Origin: Bacteroidota bacterium
GTDB lineage: Bacteria > Bacteroidota > Bacteroidia > Palsa-965
Direction of reading: 5' to 3'
Length of the DNA: 64,000 bases
Assembly (NCBI GenBank): GCA_006218065.1
Contig: VBWE01000018.1
Location: forward strand, 1 to 64,000
Shown: positions 57,121-64,000 of the stretch, in pieces
Layout of the letters: each line of letters starts with the position of its first letter
Numbering within the stretch: the first letter of the stretch is position 1
Program-made: the position numbers and the translations under genes
Notes under the pieces: model-generated
Database searches by the model: none
What the model was told of the DNA's origin: nothing
The model's input: only the letters and a program-made list of their open reading frames with translations

Positions 57121-57247
57121 TTACAAACTTCAAGTCGCTTTTCCGATCGCCGGTTGGGGAGTGTCGATTTGCGATTGCGCACAGCCTTCCCGCAATTTCA
57201 ATGCAACAGGATAGTGGTCTTGTGAGTCAATCGCAATTCGGCAATCA
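57121..57247. repeat. Intergenic palindrome, family D, copy 2
   Basis: It starts with the leader TTACAAACTTCAAGTCGCTT and then CGATTTGCGATTGCGCACA, and ends GTCAATCGCAATTCGGCAATC. The order GATTGCGCACA...CCCGC...GTCAATCGCAA matches 14767-14877. The right end overlaps the stop codon (57245-57247) of the sterol-desaturase-like gene. Confidence 0.75.
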
Positions 57248-58024
57248 AGACCGGCTTTTCACTTCTTCGAAATGTTCGTCGTACTGTTTATGGTTCGTTC
57301 CCATAACCCGGTCCCAGAAATTAAAGTACAGGCCGTAATTGCATTTCACCAGGCGGTGATGCATGTTGTGGTGCGTGGACGTGTTGCTCCATTTGAAGAA
57401 CCAATGTTTCGTAAACCCTTTCGGAAGGATTTCATACCCGAGATGACCGACTACGTTCATCACCGTCATCAGGAACAGGAATATAACAATGGCCAGTGGA
57501 TGCAGCGGAAGACTCACGACCAGTATCGGGAAAATCGCCGCTTCAATCACCGCTTCGACCGGGTGAAACGAAAACGATGCCATCGGCGTGGGATTAATGG
57601 ACAGGTGATGCACTTTATGCACATAAGGAAAAACGGATTTCAGGTGCATGAACCGGTGCGACCAGTAAAACCAGGTATCGTGCATCAGCATCATCAGCGA
57701 TACACTGACGACGAGCCAGGTGACACCGTATTCTTTAATATCGAAATACAGTTGCGTGAGCCCTTCCCCTTCGAGCCAGAAAATAAACAGGCCGCTGCAC
57801 GAAAAAATGGCGAAGGTGCTCAGCGAATACAGAATTTCCATGCGGATCATATTCTTTTCCGGGAATTTCGGCTGGATGCGGATGGAAGCAAAACGTTTCT
57901 GCTGCCAGATATAGAACACGAGGTACGCACCGCCGGCGATCAGCAGGTAACGCAGCAGGAAACCGGCATATTCCAGGGCGGCTACCAGGAGTACGTTATT
58001 TTCGTCGAAAAAGAACCGTTCCAT
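57245..58024 (-). CDS. Sterol desaturase / fatty acid hydroxylase superfamily membrane enzyme
   Basis: The product has 259 residues with four or five transmembrane helices. The di-iron histidine clusters of the fatty acid hydroxylase superfamily are present: HDTWFYWSHRFMH (about 113-125), HKVHH (about 134), GHLGYE (about 190) and STHHNMHHRLV near 217. It should introduce a hydroxyl group into a lipid such as a fatty acid, carotenoid or aminolipid; the substrate cannot be inferred from the neighbours. The start is 4 bases from the stop of the LolC/E-like permease gene upstream, so both belong to one operon. Confidence 0.92.
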   Translation of the reverse strand: MERFFFDENNVLLVAALEYAGFLLRYLLIAGGAYLVFYIWQQKRFASIRIQPKFPEKNMIRMEILYSLSTFAIFSCSGLFIFWLEGEGLTQLYFDIKEYGVTWLVVSVSLMMLMHDTWFYWSHRFMHLKSVFPYVHKVHHLSINPTPMASFSFHPVEAVIEAAIFPILVVSLPLHPLAIVIFLFLMTVMNVVGHLGYEILPKGFTKHWFFKWSNTSTHHNMHHRLVKCNYGLYFNFWDRVMGTNHKQYDEHFEEVKSRS

Positions 58025-58028
58025 GCAG

Positions 58029-59273
58029 CTATGAAAATTTCACGGTTAAATACTTCCGCGTGAAAATAGTAACCGGGTACCACGAAGCCAGCAGCCCGAT
58101 GGCCGCCACCGAAAGCAGGATGTACAGGATGTCGCTTCCCTCGATGGTAACCGGGTAAGCATCCACCACGAAGCCTTCACCGAATTTGTAAAAGCCGAAT
58201 TCGATCTGCAGGCAGCACACCAGCAGGCCCAGCAGAATGCCGAACACCATGCCGAGTATGGAAATAAGTACGCCTTCGGAGAAAAATATCCGCCTGATCA
58301 GTTGCCTGTCCGCACCCATGCTCCACAAGATGCCGATATCTTTTTTCTTTTCCAGGATGAGCATCGTAAGCGAACCGGTGATGTTGAAAATGGCGATCAG
58401 GAGAATAAAAAGCAGGATGATGAAAGTCCAGAGCTTTTCCGATTTCAGTGTTTTGTACAGCAGCGCGTTTTGCTGCAGCCGGTCTTTCACGACAAATTTA
58501 CTCCCGAGTATTTTCTGCATTTCGGCAGCCACCGCGGCCGTATTGGCACCTTTATCCAGCCCGATTTCAACCATCGAACTTTCCTTGCCGTAACCGTAAA
58601 GTTCACGCGCAAATTCAATCGGTACGATCACGAATTTGAAATCGAAATCGTCGTTGATGCCATACGCACCCGAAACGTAAGTCGTTTTTCTCACGAACGT
58701 TTCCTCGTCGAGATTTTCGATCGACATGTTCAGGTCCGCGCCGCGTTTGGGGACCAGCAGGTGCAAAGGAGCGAGTGAAAAACCGTCTTCCACGGCAATC
58801 CCGAGCCGTCCCACCAGCCCGCGCCCGGCCACACAAAAAGTCTGATCGCCGCGCGTTTCCACATCATAACGGCCTTCGCGGATGAGCGTATCGAACGAAG
58901 TCATTTCCAGGAAATCGGGACTTACGCCGCGCACCGAAGCGATAAGTTGTTTGTCATCGAACTCGAGCAGCGCGTTTTCTTCGAGTACTTCCGTATAATA
59001 AGCAAGTCCCGGGATTTTTTTCAGCTGCACCGTTTGCGCCGAATCGATGATGAAGGTTTTTCCCTGCGCGGGAACGATGCGGATATCGGGATTGAACGAA
59101 TTGTAAAGTGTTTCCACCAGGCCCGACAAGCCGTTCATCGCCGAGAGAATGATCACCAGGGCCATGCTCACTACCGCCACGCAAACCATCGAAATCGCCG
59201 TAATGATATTGATGGCATTGTGCGACTTCTTCGAGAAGAGATAACGGAACGCGATGAAAAGCGGAAATCGCAT
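58029..59273 (-). CDS. LolC/LolE-like ABC transporter permease (FtsX family)
   Basis: The product has 414 residues. A first transmembrane helix (about 20-45; SHNAINIITAISMVCVAVVSMALVI) is followed by a large periplasmic MacB-like domain (about 50-260). Three more helices follow in the FtsX domain (about 268-400): WTFIILLFILLIAIFNITGSL, KKDIGILWSMGADRQLIRRIFF and the last at GILLGLLVCC. It is homologous to the membrane subunits that release lipoproteins from the inner membrane. No ATPase subunit is adjacent. The arrangement rbfA then this permease is common in Bacteroidota, and here the composite repeat F1 lies between them. Confidence 0.92.
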   Translation of the reverse strand: MRFPLFIAFRYLFSKKSHNAINIITAISMVCVAVVSMALVIILSAMNGLSGLVETLYNSFNPDIRIVPAQGKTFIIDSAQTVQLKKIPGLAYYTEVLEENALLEFDDKQLIASVRGVSPDFLEMTSFDTLIREGRYDVETRGDQTFCVAGRGLVGRLGIAVEDGFSLAPLHLLVPKRGADLNMSIENLDEETFVRKTTYVSGAYGINDDFDFKFVIVPIEFARELYGYGKESSMVEIGLDKGANTAAVAAEMQKILGSKFVVKDRLQQNALLYKTLKSEKLWTFIILLFILLIAIFNITGSLTMLILEKKKDIGILWSMGADRQLIRRIFFSEGVLISILGMVFGILLGLLVCCLQIEFGFYKFGEGFVVDAYPVTIEGSDILYILLSVAAIGLLASWYPVTIFTRKYLTVKFS

Positions 59274-59306
59274 GCGGGGAAAATTGTTTTACGAATTTAA
59301 GTCGTG

Positions 59307-59571
59307 TTGATTAAAAGGCAAAAAGCAAAGGGCAAAAGGCAATTAACAGGAAACTGCTTCGCAGAAGAGCCTGTTTCAAAAGGCAAAAAGCAAAAAATAA
59401 CAAGGCTTCACACGGAACGGAGACGAAGTGTGACTTTATCATTTTTTATTGTTTTAAATACGAACTGCCACATTTGCCTTTTGCTTTTTGCCCTTTGCTT
59501 TTGCTTTTTGCCCTTTGCCTTTTGCCCTTTGCCTTTTGCCCTTTGCTTTTGCTTTTTGCCCTTTGCCTTTA
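59307..59571. repeat. Composite palindromic repeat F1, right of the permease gene
   Basis: The left arm is a run of GGCAAAAAGC, AAAGGGCAAA and AAAAGGC words and the right arm of their complements (TTTGCC, GCTTTTTGCC, CCTTTTGCC). Nested inside are a small hairpin (AACAGG / CCTGTT) and a GCTTCACACGGAACGGAGACGAAGTGTGA segment of the kind found in F2. The right end overlaps the rbfA stop codon (59569-59571). The element fills nearly all of the 59274-59568 gap. Confidence 0.8.
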
Positions 59572-59910
59572 TTTCTTCTTCAGCAGCTGATCAATCCGTT
59601 CTGCTTCGTCGAGCGTATCGTCGAGATAAAAAATGAGTTCGGGCGTGATCCGCGCCTGGTGCCTGATGCGGTTGCCGAGATGCTTGCGGATTTCCTTCGT
59701 GTGTTCCAGCAGCAGGTCAAAAACCGTTTCGCGGTCTTTCACCGGGAAAAGGCTGACGTATATTTTTGCGACGGAAAGATCGGGACTCACGCGGACTTCT
59801 GTCACCGTGATCATCGTATTGCCAAAAAGTCCTTTGGCTTCGCGCATGAGAATTTCAGCGATCTCCTTCTGAACCAGGCGGGAAAATTTTTGTTGGCGTG
59901 TGCTTTGCAT
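59569..59910 (-). CDS. rbfA: Ribosome-binding factor A
   Basis: The product has 113 residues from the ATG at 59910 (MQSTRQQKFSRLVQKEIAEIL), slightly shorter than the E. coli protein (133), which has a longer C-terminal tail. The KH-like fold is shown by GNTMITVTEVRVSPDLSVAKIYVSLFPV, IRKHLGNRIRHQARITPELIFYLDDTLDEAERI and a basic tail. It helps 16S rRNA maturation of the small subunit and cold adaptation. The frame is open upstream to 59985, but that part reads as non-homologous sequence. It is bracketed on both sides by composite palindromes. TAAATTTG occurs about 9 bases upstream of the start as a possible -7 box. Confidence 0.93.
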   Translation of the reverse strand: MQSTRQQKFSRLVQKEIAEILMREAKGLFGNTMITVTEVRVSPDLSVAKIYVSLFPVKDRETVFDLLLEHTKEIRKHLGNRIRHQARITPELIFYLDDTLDEAERIDQLLKKK

Positions 59911-59970
59911 CGGCGCAAATTTACGAGAAATAAAGGTCTGTTTAAACGCCTTCGGCGAAGCATGCGTACC

Positions 59971-60191
59971 AAAAGGCAAAAGCAAAGGGCAAAAAGCAAA
60001 AATAACAAGACGTCACACTGAGCGCAGACGAAGTGCGTGTAAAAGAGACCGCGTTACACGCACTTCGTCTGCGCTCAGTGTGACGTCATCGCTTTTTGAT
60101 GTTTTGAAAAGATTTTTTGCCTTTTGTCGTTTGCTTTTGCCCTTTGCCTTTTGCTCCTTGCTTTTTGCCTTTTGCTCTTTGCTTTTTGCCC
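59971..60191. repeat. Composite palindromic repeat F2, upstream of rbfA
   Basis: Same architecture as F1: left AAAAGGCAAAAGCAAAGGGC words, then AATAACAAGACGTCACACTG, a near-perfect inner palindrome (GACGTCACACTGAGCGCAGA ... and its complement, about 60014-60094), and right-hand TTTGCC / GCTTTTGCCC words. Here the inner palindrome is complete, unlike F1. It lies in the 324-base gap between the divergent rbfA and the ABC exporter gene; the rest of that gap holds only the -7 boxes. Confidence 0.85.
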
Positions 60192-60221
60192 ATTGAAACA
60201 ACAGTCCCGCTCCTGAAATAC

Positions 60222-60229
60222 TATCTTTG
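60222..60229 (+). promoter_or_regulatory. -7 box 5 bases before the exporter GTG start
   Basis: TATCTTTG matches TAnnTTTG and ends 5 bases before the GTG at 60235, which is about the distance from this box to a transcription start. The mRNA would be leaderless. No TTG lies at the normal -33 distance. Confidence 0.4.
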
Positions 60230-60234
60230 TTCCC

Positions 60235-62094
60235 GTGAAAAGTTTCTTCGGCGTATTGGTTTACGTGAACGGCTACTGGCGCTATGCCTGGCTGAACATT
60301 GTATTCAATATTTTTTCCGTTGTTTTCAACCTGCTCTCCATCGTCACGGTAATGCCGCTGCTCGATCTGCTGTTCCTCAAATCGACGGCCGACCTGCACC
60401 AGATTATTGCCAAAGGCGTACCGGCTATGAATTCACCGAGTTCGTTGCTGAACCGCGTGAATTACGAAATCGCGGAACTGGTACTCGGCGCGGAAAACGT
60501 GAACGCAGGAAAAATGAAAGCGCTTATTTTCATCTGCTTCGCCGCGATCATTTTCATTTTCTGCAAAAGTTTTTTCCGTTACCTCGCTATGTTTTCGCTG
60601 GCCGCAATCCGCAACGGCGTAGTCCGCGACTTCCGCAACAAACTTTACGACAAAGCGCTCCGGCTTCCGCTCAGTTTTTACTCCAACGAACGTAAAGGCG
60701 ATATCATGAGCCGCATGCAAAACGACGTGCAGGAAGTGGAATGGAGCATCATGAGCTCGCTCGAAATGATTTTCCGCGAACCGGTAACCATCGTCGGTAT
60801 GCTCGTCTGGCTTACCTGGATGAGCCCGGAACTGACGCTGTTCGTCGTTGCCGCTACGCCGATCGTGGGCGGGCTGCTGGCACTGGTTTCCAAAACGCTG
60901 CGCAAGACCTCGCTCCTGGCCAAGCAAAAACTCGGGCTGCTGACTTCGCTGATGGAAGAAATGCTGGGCGGACTGCGCGTGATCAAAGGTTTTAACGGCG
61001 AAAAAAACAGTTCCGGCCGTTTCCGGAAAGTCAATGAGCAGTACACGAAGATTTCCATCCGCAACTACCGCCGCATGGACCTCGCCTCCCCGCTCAGCGA
61101 ATTCCTGATCGTGTGCATCATGGCTGTGGTGATTTATTACGGCGGAAGGCTGGTGCTTTACGGTGACGGAACGCTTCCGCCGGCGCAGTTTTTCGGGTAT
61201 ATCGCCATCTTCTCGCAGCTGATCACGCCGGTTCGCCAGTTTACGCAGGCATATAATAACGTGCAGAAAGGCCTCGCCTCGATGGAACGGATCAACGGTA
61301 TTCTCCACGCCGAAGAAACCATCTCCGACCCGGAAAAGCCGAAAAAACTGGGCACATTCAGCAGGGAAATCGAATATGCCAACGCTTCGTTCGCATACAG
61401 CAAAGGCGATGTGGGCTGGGCGATCAGGAACATCAACCTGAAAATCGAAAAAGGAAAAACCATCGCGCTCGTCGGGCAGTCGGGCTCCGGCAAAACCACG
61501 CTGGCCGATATGCTTCCGCGGTTCTACGACGTGAGCGACGGGAAGATCACCATCGACGGAATCGATATACGCGACCTGCGGATGAACGACCTGCGCAGCC
61601 TGATGGGCATCGTTTCGCAGGAATCGATCCTGTTCAACGATACGATTTTCAATAATATCGCTTTCGGCGTGGAAGGTGTTACCAAAGAACAGGTGATCGC
61701 CGCCGCCAAAGTAGCCAACGCGCACGATTTTATCATGGAAATGTCCGAAGGCTACGAAACCAATATCGGCGACCGCGGCGTGAAAATGTCGGGCGGACAG
61801 CGGCAGCGCATCTCCATCGCGCGCGCCGTACTTAAAAATCCGCCGATCCTCATCCTCGACGAAGCCACGTCCGCACTCGATACCGAAAGCGAAAGACTGG
61901 TGCAGGATGCGCTGAACAAACTGATGCAGAACAGGACATCGGTCATCATCGCACACCGCCTGAGCACCATCCAGCACGCCGATGAAATCATCGTCCTGCA
62001 AAAAGGCGAAATCATCGAACGCGGCACGCACCAGGAACTGCTGCAGAAAAACGGAACGTACAAGAAACTGTATGACCTGCAGATTTTTGTTTAA
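60235..62094 (+). CDS. MsbA-like ABC exporter (fused permease and ATPase)
   Basis: The product has 619 residues from a GTG start. Six transmembrane helices occupy about 1-345 (first FNIFSVVFNLLSIVTVMPLL). The ATPase domain (about 365-615) has Walker A ALVGQSGSGKTTLAD (about 415), Q-loop GIVSQES, signature GVKMSGGQRQRISIARA, Walker B PPILILDEATSALD and switch His in IIAHRLSTI. It belongs to the MsbA/lipid and multidrug half-exporter group that works as a homodimer; lipid A flipping is plausible but not provable here. It is divergent from rbfA. Confidence 0.94.
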   Translation: MKSFFGVLVYVNGYWRYAWLNIVFNIFSVVFNLLSIVTVMPLLDLLFLKSTADLHQIIAKGVPAMNSPSSLLNRVNYEIAELVLGAENVNAGKMKALIFICFAAIIFIFCKSFFRYLAMFSLAAIRNGVVRDFRNKLYDKALRLPLSFYSNERKGDIMSRMQNDVQEVEWSIMSSLEMIFREPVTIVGMLVWLTWMSPELTLFVVAATPIVGGLLALVSKTLRKTSLLAKQKLGLLTSLMEEMLGGLRVIKGFNGEKNSSGRFRKVNEQYTKISIRNYRRMDLASPLSEFLIVCIMAVVIYYGGRLVLYGDGTLPPAQFFGYIAIFSQLITPVRQFTQAYNNVQKGLASMERINGILHAEETISDPEKPKKLGTFSREIEYANASFAYSKGDVGWAIRNINLKIEKGKTIALVGQSGSGKTTLADMLPRFYDVSDGKITIDGIDIRDLRMNDLRSLMGIVSQESILFNDTIFNNIAFGVEGVTKEQVIAAAKVANAHDFIMEMSEGYETNIGDRGVKMSGGQRQRISIARAVLKNPPILILDEATSALDTESERLVQDALNKLMQNRTSVIIAHRLSTIQHADEIIVLQKGEIIERGTHQELLQKNGTYKKLYDLQIFV

Positions 62095-62107
62095 ACTAAA
62101 GCCCTGT

Positions 62108-62260
62108 TCGGTTTGCCGATTTTTAACCCGGGTGAACGTTAGCGTCTTTGCGCCTTAGCGGTGAAAAACCGGAATGCAAACTTCACCGCGAAGACACGAA
62201 GGCGCGAAGATTTTTGTACCGCAATCCAATCGCAAATCGGCAATCGAAAATCACAAATCG
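62108..62260. repeat. Intergenic composite repeat related to families D/E
   Basis: GCGTCTTTGCGCCTTAGCGG (about 62141) is imperfectly complementary to a TTCACCGCGAAGACACGAAGG segment (about 62180). The loop AAACCGGAATGCAAACTTCACC is close to the loop at 55303. The right end has CAATCGCAAATCGGCAATCG words as in family D. It begins 14 bases after the exporter stop. The rest of the 62095-62356 gap holds only a TATTTTTG -7 box at 62318-62325. Confidence 0.65.
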
Positions 62261-62356
62261 TTTCAACATCTGATTTTCCGACCAAATCCGTAAAATCCGC
62301 GACTCGCCGCTTTTGTGTATTTTTGATATATACAACTGAACCTATACTCAATCCAC

Positions 62357-63427
62357 ATGAAAAAAACACTACTCGCTGTCACCGTTTTTGCAGGCATCCT
62401 TTCAGCCGATGCGCAAATAACCATTACCCAGGCCGATATCGCTCCGCTTTACACTGTACTCCAGGAAGCGCGTGATACTATGCCGACCGTTCTTCCCGGC
62501 AGTGCAGGCGCCAGCCAGACCTGGAACTTTGCCGCACTGAACAACCACTTGCTGGATACGCTCACGTTCACACTTCCGCAGTTCACGCCGTACGATACGA
62601 CTTTCCCGAACGCGAACATGGCGATTATCCGCCGCAGCCAGGGTGTTGACTCGTATAATTATGCCATTCTCAGTGCAAACGACATGCAGATTGCAGGAGG
62701 CGCCGCCGACCCGCTCGGAACCGGCACCAACATTGCACTGGCCTATGCCAACCCGGAAATGTTCCTCGATTTCCCCACAACCTACAATACCAGCTATACG
62801 GATACTGCCGGCGGCACCACGCAATTTTATTACGGCATCGATCCCGGTATCGGTTTCGTGATCGATTCCGTTCGTGTGCATACGCGCGTACTGAAAAACT
62901 CAGACGTGGACGCCTGGGGCAGTTGCACCACGCCGCTCGGCACATATAACGTGATCCGTCAGAACACCATGCGCACACAATATGATACCATCGATATTTA
63001 TGCGCTCGGCTTCTGGCAGGACGGGTTCTTCATGCAGGAAGATTCGGCCCGTACCTATACGTATTGGGCAAACAGTCTCGGTTACCCGGTTGTGGAACTG
63101 ACGGACGACCAGAACCTCGGCAACATCACCAGCGCCACCTGGACCCAGTCGCAGCCCGCACAAACGAACATCAGCGACCCGGTTATGTCCGGCAGCATCC
63201 GCCTCTACCCGAACCCGGCCAGCGATTTGCTTTTCGTGGATACGGAGAAGAACGCAGCATGGCTGGAACTGTATACTTCGGACGGCCGCCTCGCTTCGCG
63301 CAGTGAACTCAACGGCATCCACAACAGCATCGGCCTGGAGAATATGAGTTCCGGCCTGTACATTTTCCGCGTCTGCGACCGTGCAGGAAACACGATTGAA
63401 CGCGGGAAGATCAACCTCGCACGATAA
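62357..63427 (+). CDS. T9SS type A secreted protein
   Basis: The product has 356 residues. The signal peptide MKKTLLAVTVFAGILSADAQ is followed by a module (about 20-275) with SQTWNFAALNNHLLDTLTF and TPLGTYNVIRQNTMRTQYDT. This is recognisably related in order and spacing to the module in the 37445 protein, but without a PKD domain. The type A sorting tail (about 277-356) runs from SIRLYPNPASDLLFVD to SGLYIFRVCDRAGNTIERGKINLAR. It should be secreted by T9SS. No catalytic motif is visible. A strong terminator follows directly. Confidence 0.85.
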   Translation: MKKTLLAVTVFAGILSADAQITITQADIAPLYTVLQEARDTMPTVLPGSAGASQTWNFAALNNHLLDTLTFTLPQFTPYDTTFPNANMAIIRRSQGVDSYNYAILSANDMQIAGGAADPLGTGTNIALAYANPEMFLDFPTTYNTSYTDTAGGTTQFYYGIDPGIGFVIDSVRVHTRVLKNSDVDAWGSCTTPLGTYNVIRQNTMRTQYDTIDIYALGFWQDGFFMQEDSARTYTYWANSLGYPVVELTDDQNLGNITSATWTQSQPAQTNISDPVMSGSIRLYPNPASDLLFVDTEKNAAWLELYTSDGRLASRSELNGIHNSIGLENMSSGLYIFRVCDRAGNTIERGKINLAR

Positions 63428-63431
63428 TCAG

Positions 63432-63477
63432 CAGGAATGGGCTTCTGATATTTAAAAGAAGCCCATTCCTGTTTTTT
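63432..63477 (+). terminator. Terminator of the 62357 gene
   Basis: CAGGAATGGGCTTCT (63432-63446) pairs perfectly with AGAAGCCCATTCCTG (63457-63471), followed by six T. Confidence 0.9.
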
Positions 63478-63506
63478 GAGCAGGTAAGATTTACCCAAGT
63501 TTAACC

Positions 63507-63536
63507 TTGCCCGCAAAACGGATTTGACTAATTTTG
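63507..63536 (+). promoter_or_regulatory. Bacteroidota-type promoter for the 63573 gene
   Basis: TTG at 63507-63509, 19-base spacer, TAATTTTG at 63529-63536: a full consensus match. The leader to the ATG at 63573 is about 35 bases. Confidence 0.75.
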
Positions 63537-63572
63537 GTCAGCAATCAAAAAGAACTCATCAATCCAAATATT

Positions 63573-64000
63573 ATGAAAAAAACACTACTCACCGTTACAG
63601 CATTCGCCGCCGTGATCGGTTCGACATTCGGACAGGCTCCGATTACGAATAACAATATGGAAACCTGGGGATCGACTATCGGGGAACCGGTTCAGCCCAC
63701 AGGCTATATTTCGGCCAACATTTTCAAGAACTCTTTCGTTGACCCCAACAACCCGACTTCGGTAAGCCAGGAAGTTGCCCCGAACAATTACCAGGGAACC
63801 TATTCTGCCCGCCTGGAAACAGTGGTACTGCTTACAAACCCGGATCCTGCAAGTATACCGGACACCCTGGGCGCCCTGTCGCTCGGCACAGTAACGGTAT
63901 TACCGTCTATTGTTGTTCATAACGGGGGAGCATATACTCACCGGCCGCAAATACTGAGTTATTATGCCAAATATGCACCGATGCCGGGCGATACAGGCTG
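63573..64000 (+). CDS. Secreted protein, 3' end cut off by window edge
   Basis: 142 complete codons are present before the edge and the frame is open throughout. The signal peptide MKKTLLTVTAFAAVIGSTFGQ closely resembles that of the 62357 protein. The start of the mature part reads PITNNNMETWG, then PTGYISANIF, NNYQGTYSARLETV and SLGTVTVLPSIVV. This is the usual opening of Bacteroidota secreted proteins with a putative carbohydrate-metabolism (PCMD-like) or similar jelly-roll domain (N.ME.W..... followed by P.GW). The C-terminus, probably with a T9SS tail, lies beyond the window. It has its own promoter and follows a terminator, so it is an independent unit. Confidence 0.7.
   Translation, partial: MKKTLLTVTAFAAVIGSTFGQAPITNNNMETWGSTIGEPVQPTGYISANIFKNSFVDPNNPTSVSQEVAPNNYQGTYSARLETVVLLTNPDPASIPDTLGALSLGTVTVLPSIVVHNGGAYTHRPQILSYYAKYAPMPGDTG

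Noticed and set aside
59475-59571. Short regular repeats read as a possible CRISPR array
   Set aside because: The units are variable 8-10 base words without unique spacers and form one arm of a palindrome; no cas gene is nearby.
60433-62031. 532-residue open frame antisense to the ABC exporter
   Set aside because: It overlaps a protein with all ABC transporter motifs, and the antisense composition (excess His, Asp, Phe) is not protein-like.

Overview
The window looks like chromosomal DNA of a Bacteroidota bacterium. The evidence is several secreted proteins with type IX secretion (T9SS) C-terminal signals, both CHU_C-like type B and Por-tail type A; many lipoproteins; promoters of the Bacteroidota form TTG-N17-20-TAnnTTTG; LytTR/His_kinase two-component pairs; and SpoIIE-type phosphatases. 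No phage, plasmid, insertion sequence, CRISPR, tRNA or rRNA gene was seen. The genus cannot be read from the sequence alone.

Layout. 1-936: 5' part of a UbiD-family decarboxylase gene. 1013-9940: TPR/SpoIIE phosphatase, AddB-like nuclease, small unknown proteins and CTP synthase. 10168-16750: secreted YD-like protein, YyaL-type thioredoxin-fold protein, membrane-anchored MtfA-like peptidase, LEA-2 lipoprotein and M20 dipeptidase. 16908-23518: a lipoprotein, two T9SS type B proteins, a TIGR01777 epimerase and a thioredoxin-like [2Fe-2S] ferredoxin. 23617-29210: a minus-strand cluster headed by a tail-specific protease that is broken by a one-base frameshift.

29471-34126 is an operon for a 2-oxoacid:acceptor oxidoreductase with a GltD-like flavoprotein partner. 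It lies about 5 kb from sucA-sucB (39416-43530), so two routes for oxidising 2-oxoglutarate are encoded close together. 34304-39290 holds a TPR protein, a two-component pair, a lipoprotein and a T9SS protein. 43599-51377 holds a second two-component pair (propeller sensor plus LytTR regulator) and a large SBBP-repeat T9SS protein. 51496-63427 holds tandem paralogous lipoproteins, cystathionine beta-synthase, a second SpoIIE phosphatase, a sterol-desaturase-like hydroxylase, a LolC/E-like permease, rbfA, an MsbA-like exporter and another T9SS protein. A further secreted protein runs off the right edge.

The most unusual signal is not a gene. At least sixteen intergenic gaps hold long imperfect palindromes built from a small set of recurring words. 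Many are nested (one palindrome inside the loop of another), and about ten end on, or within about 7 bases of, a stop codon. Two families recur with recognisable cores (7441 and 34126; 16793 and 23015). Two composite elements bracket rbfA. In one family the outer stems differ between copies yet still pair within each copy. These elements are the best candidates here for something undescribed. No defence or other dedicated multi-gene system was recognised.
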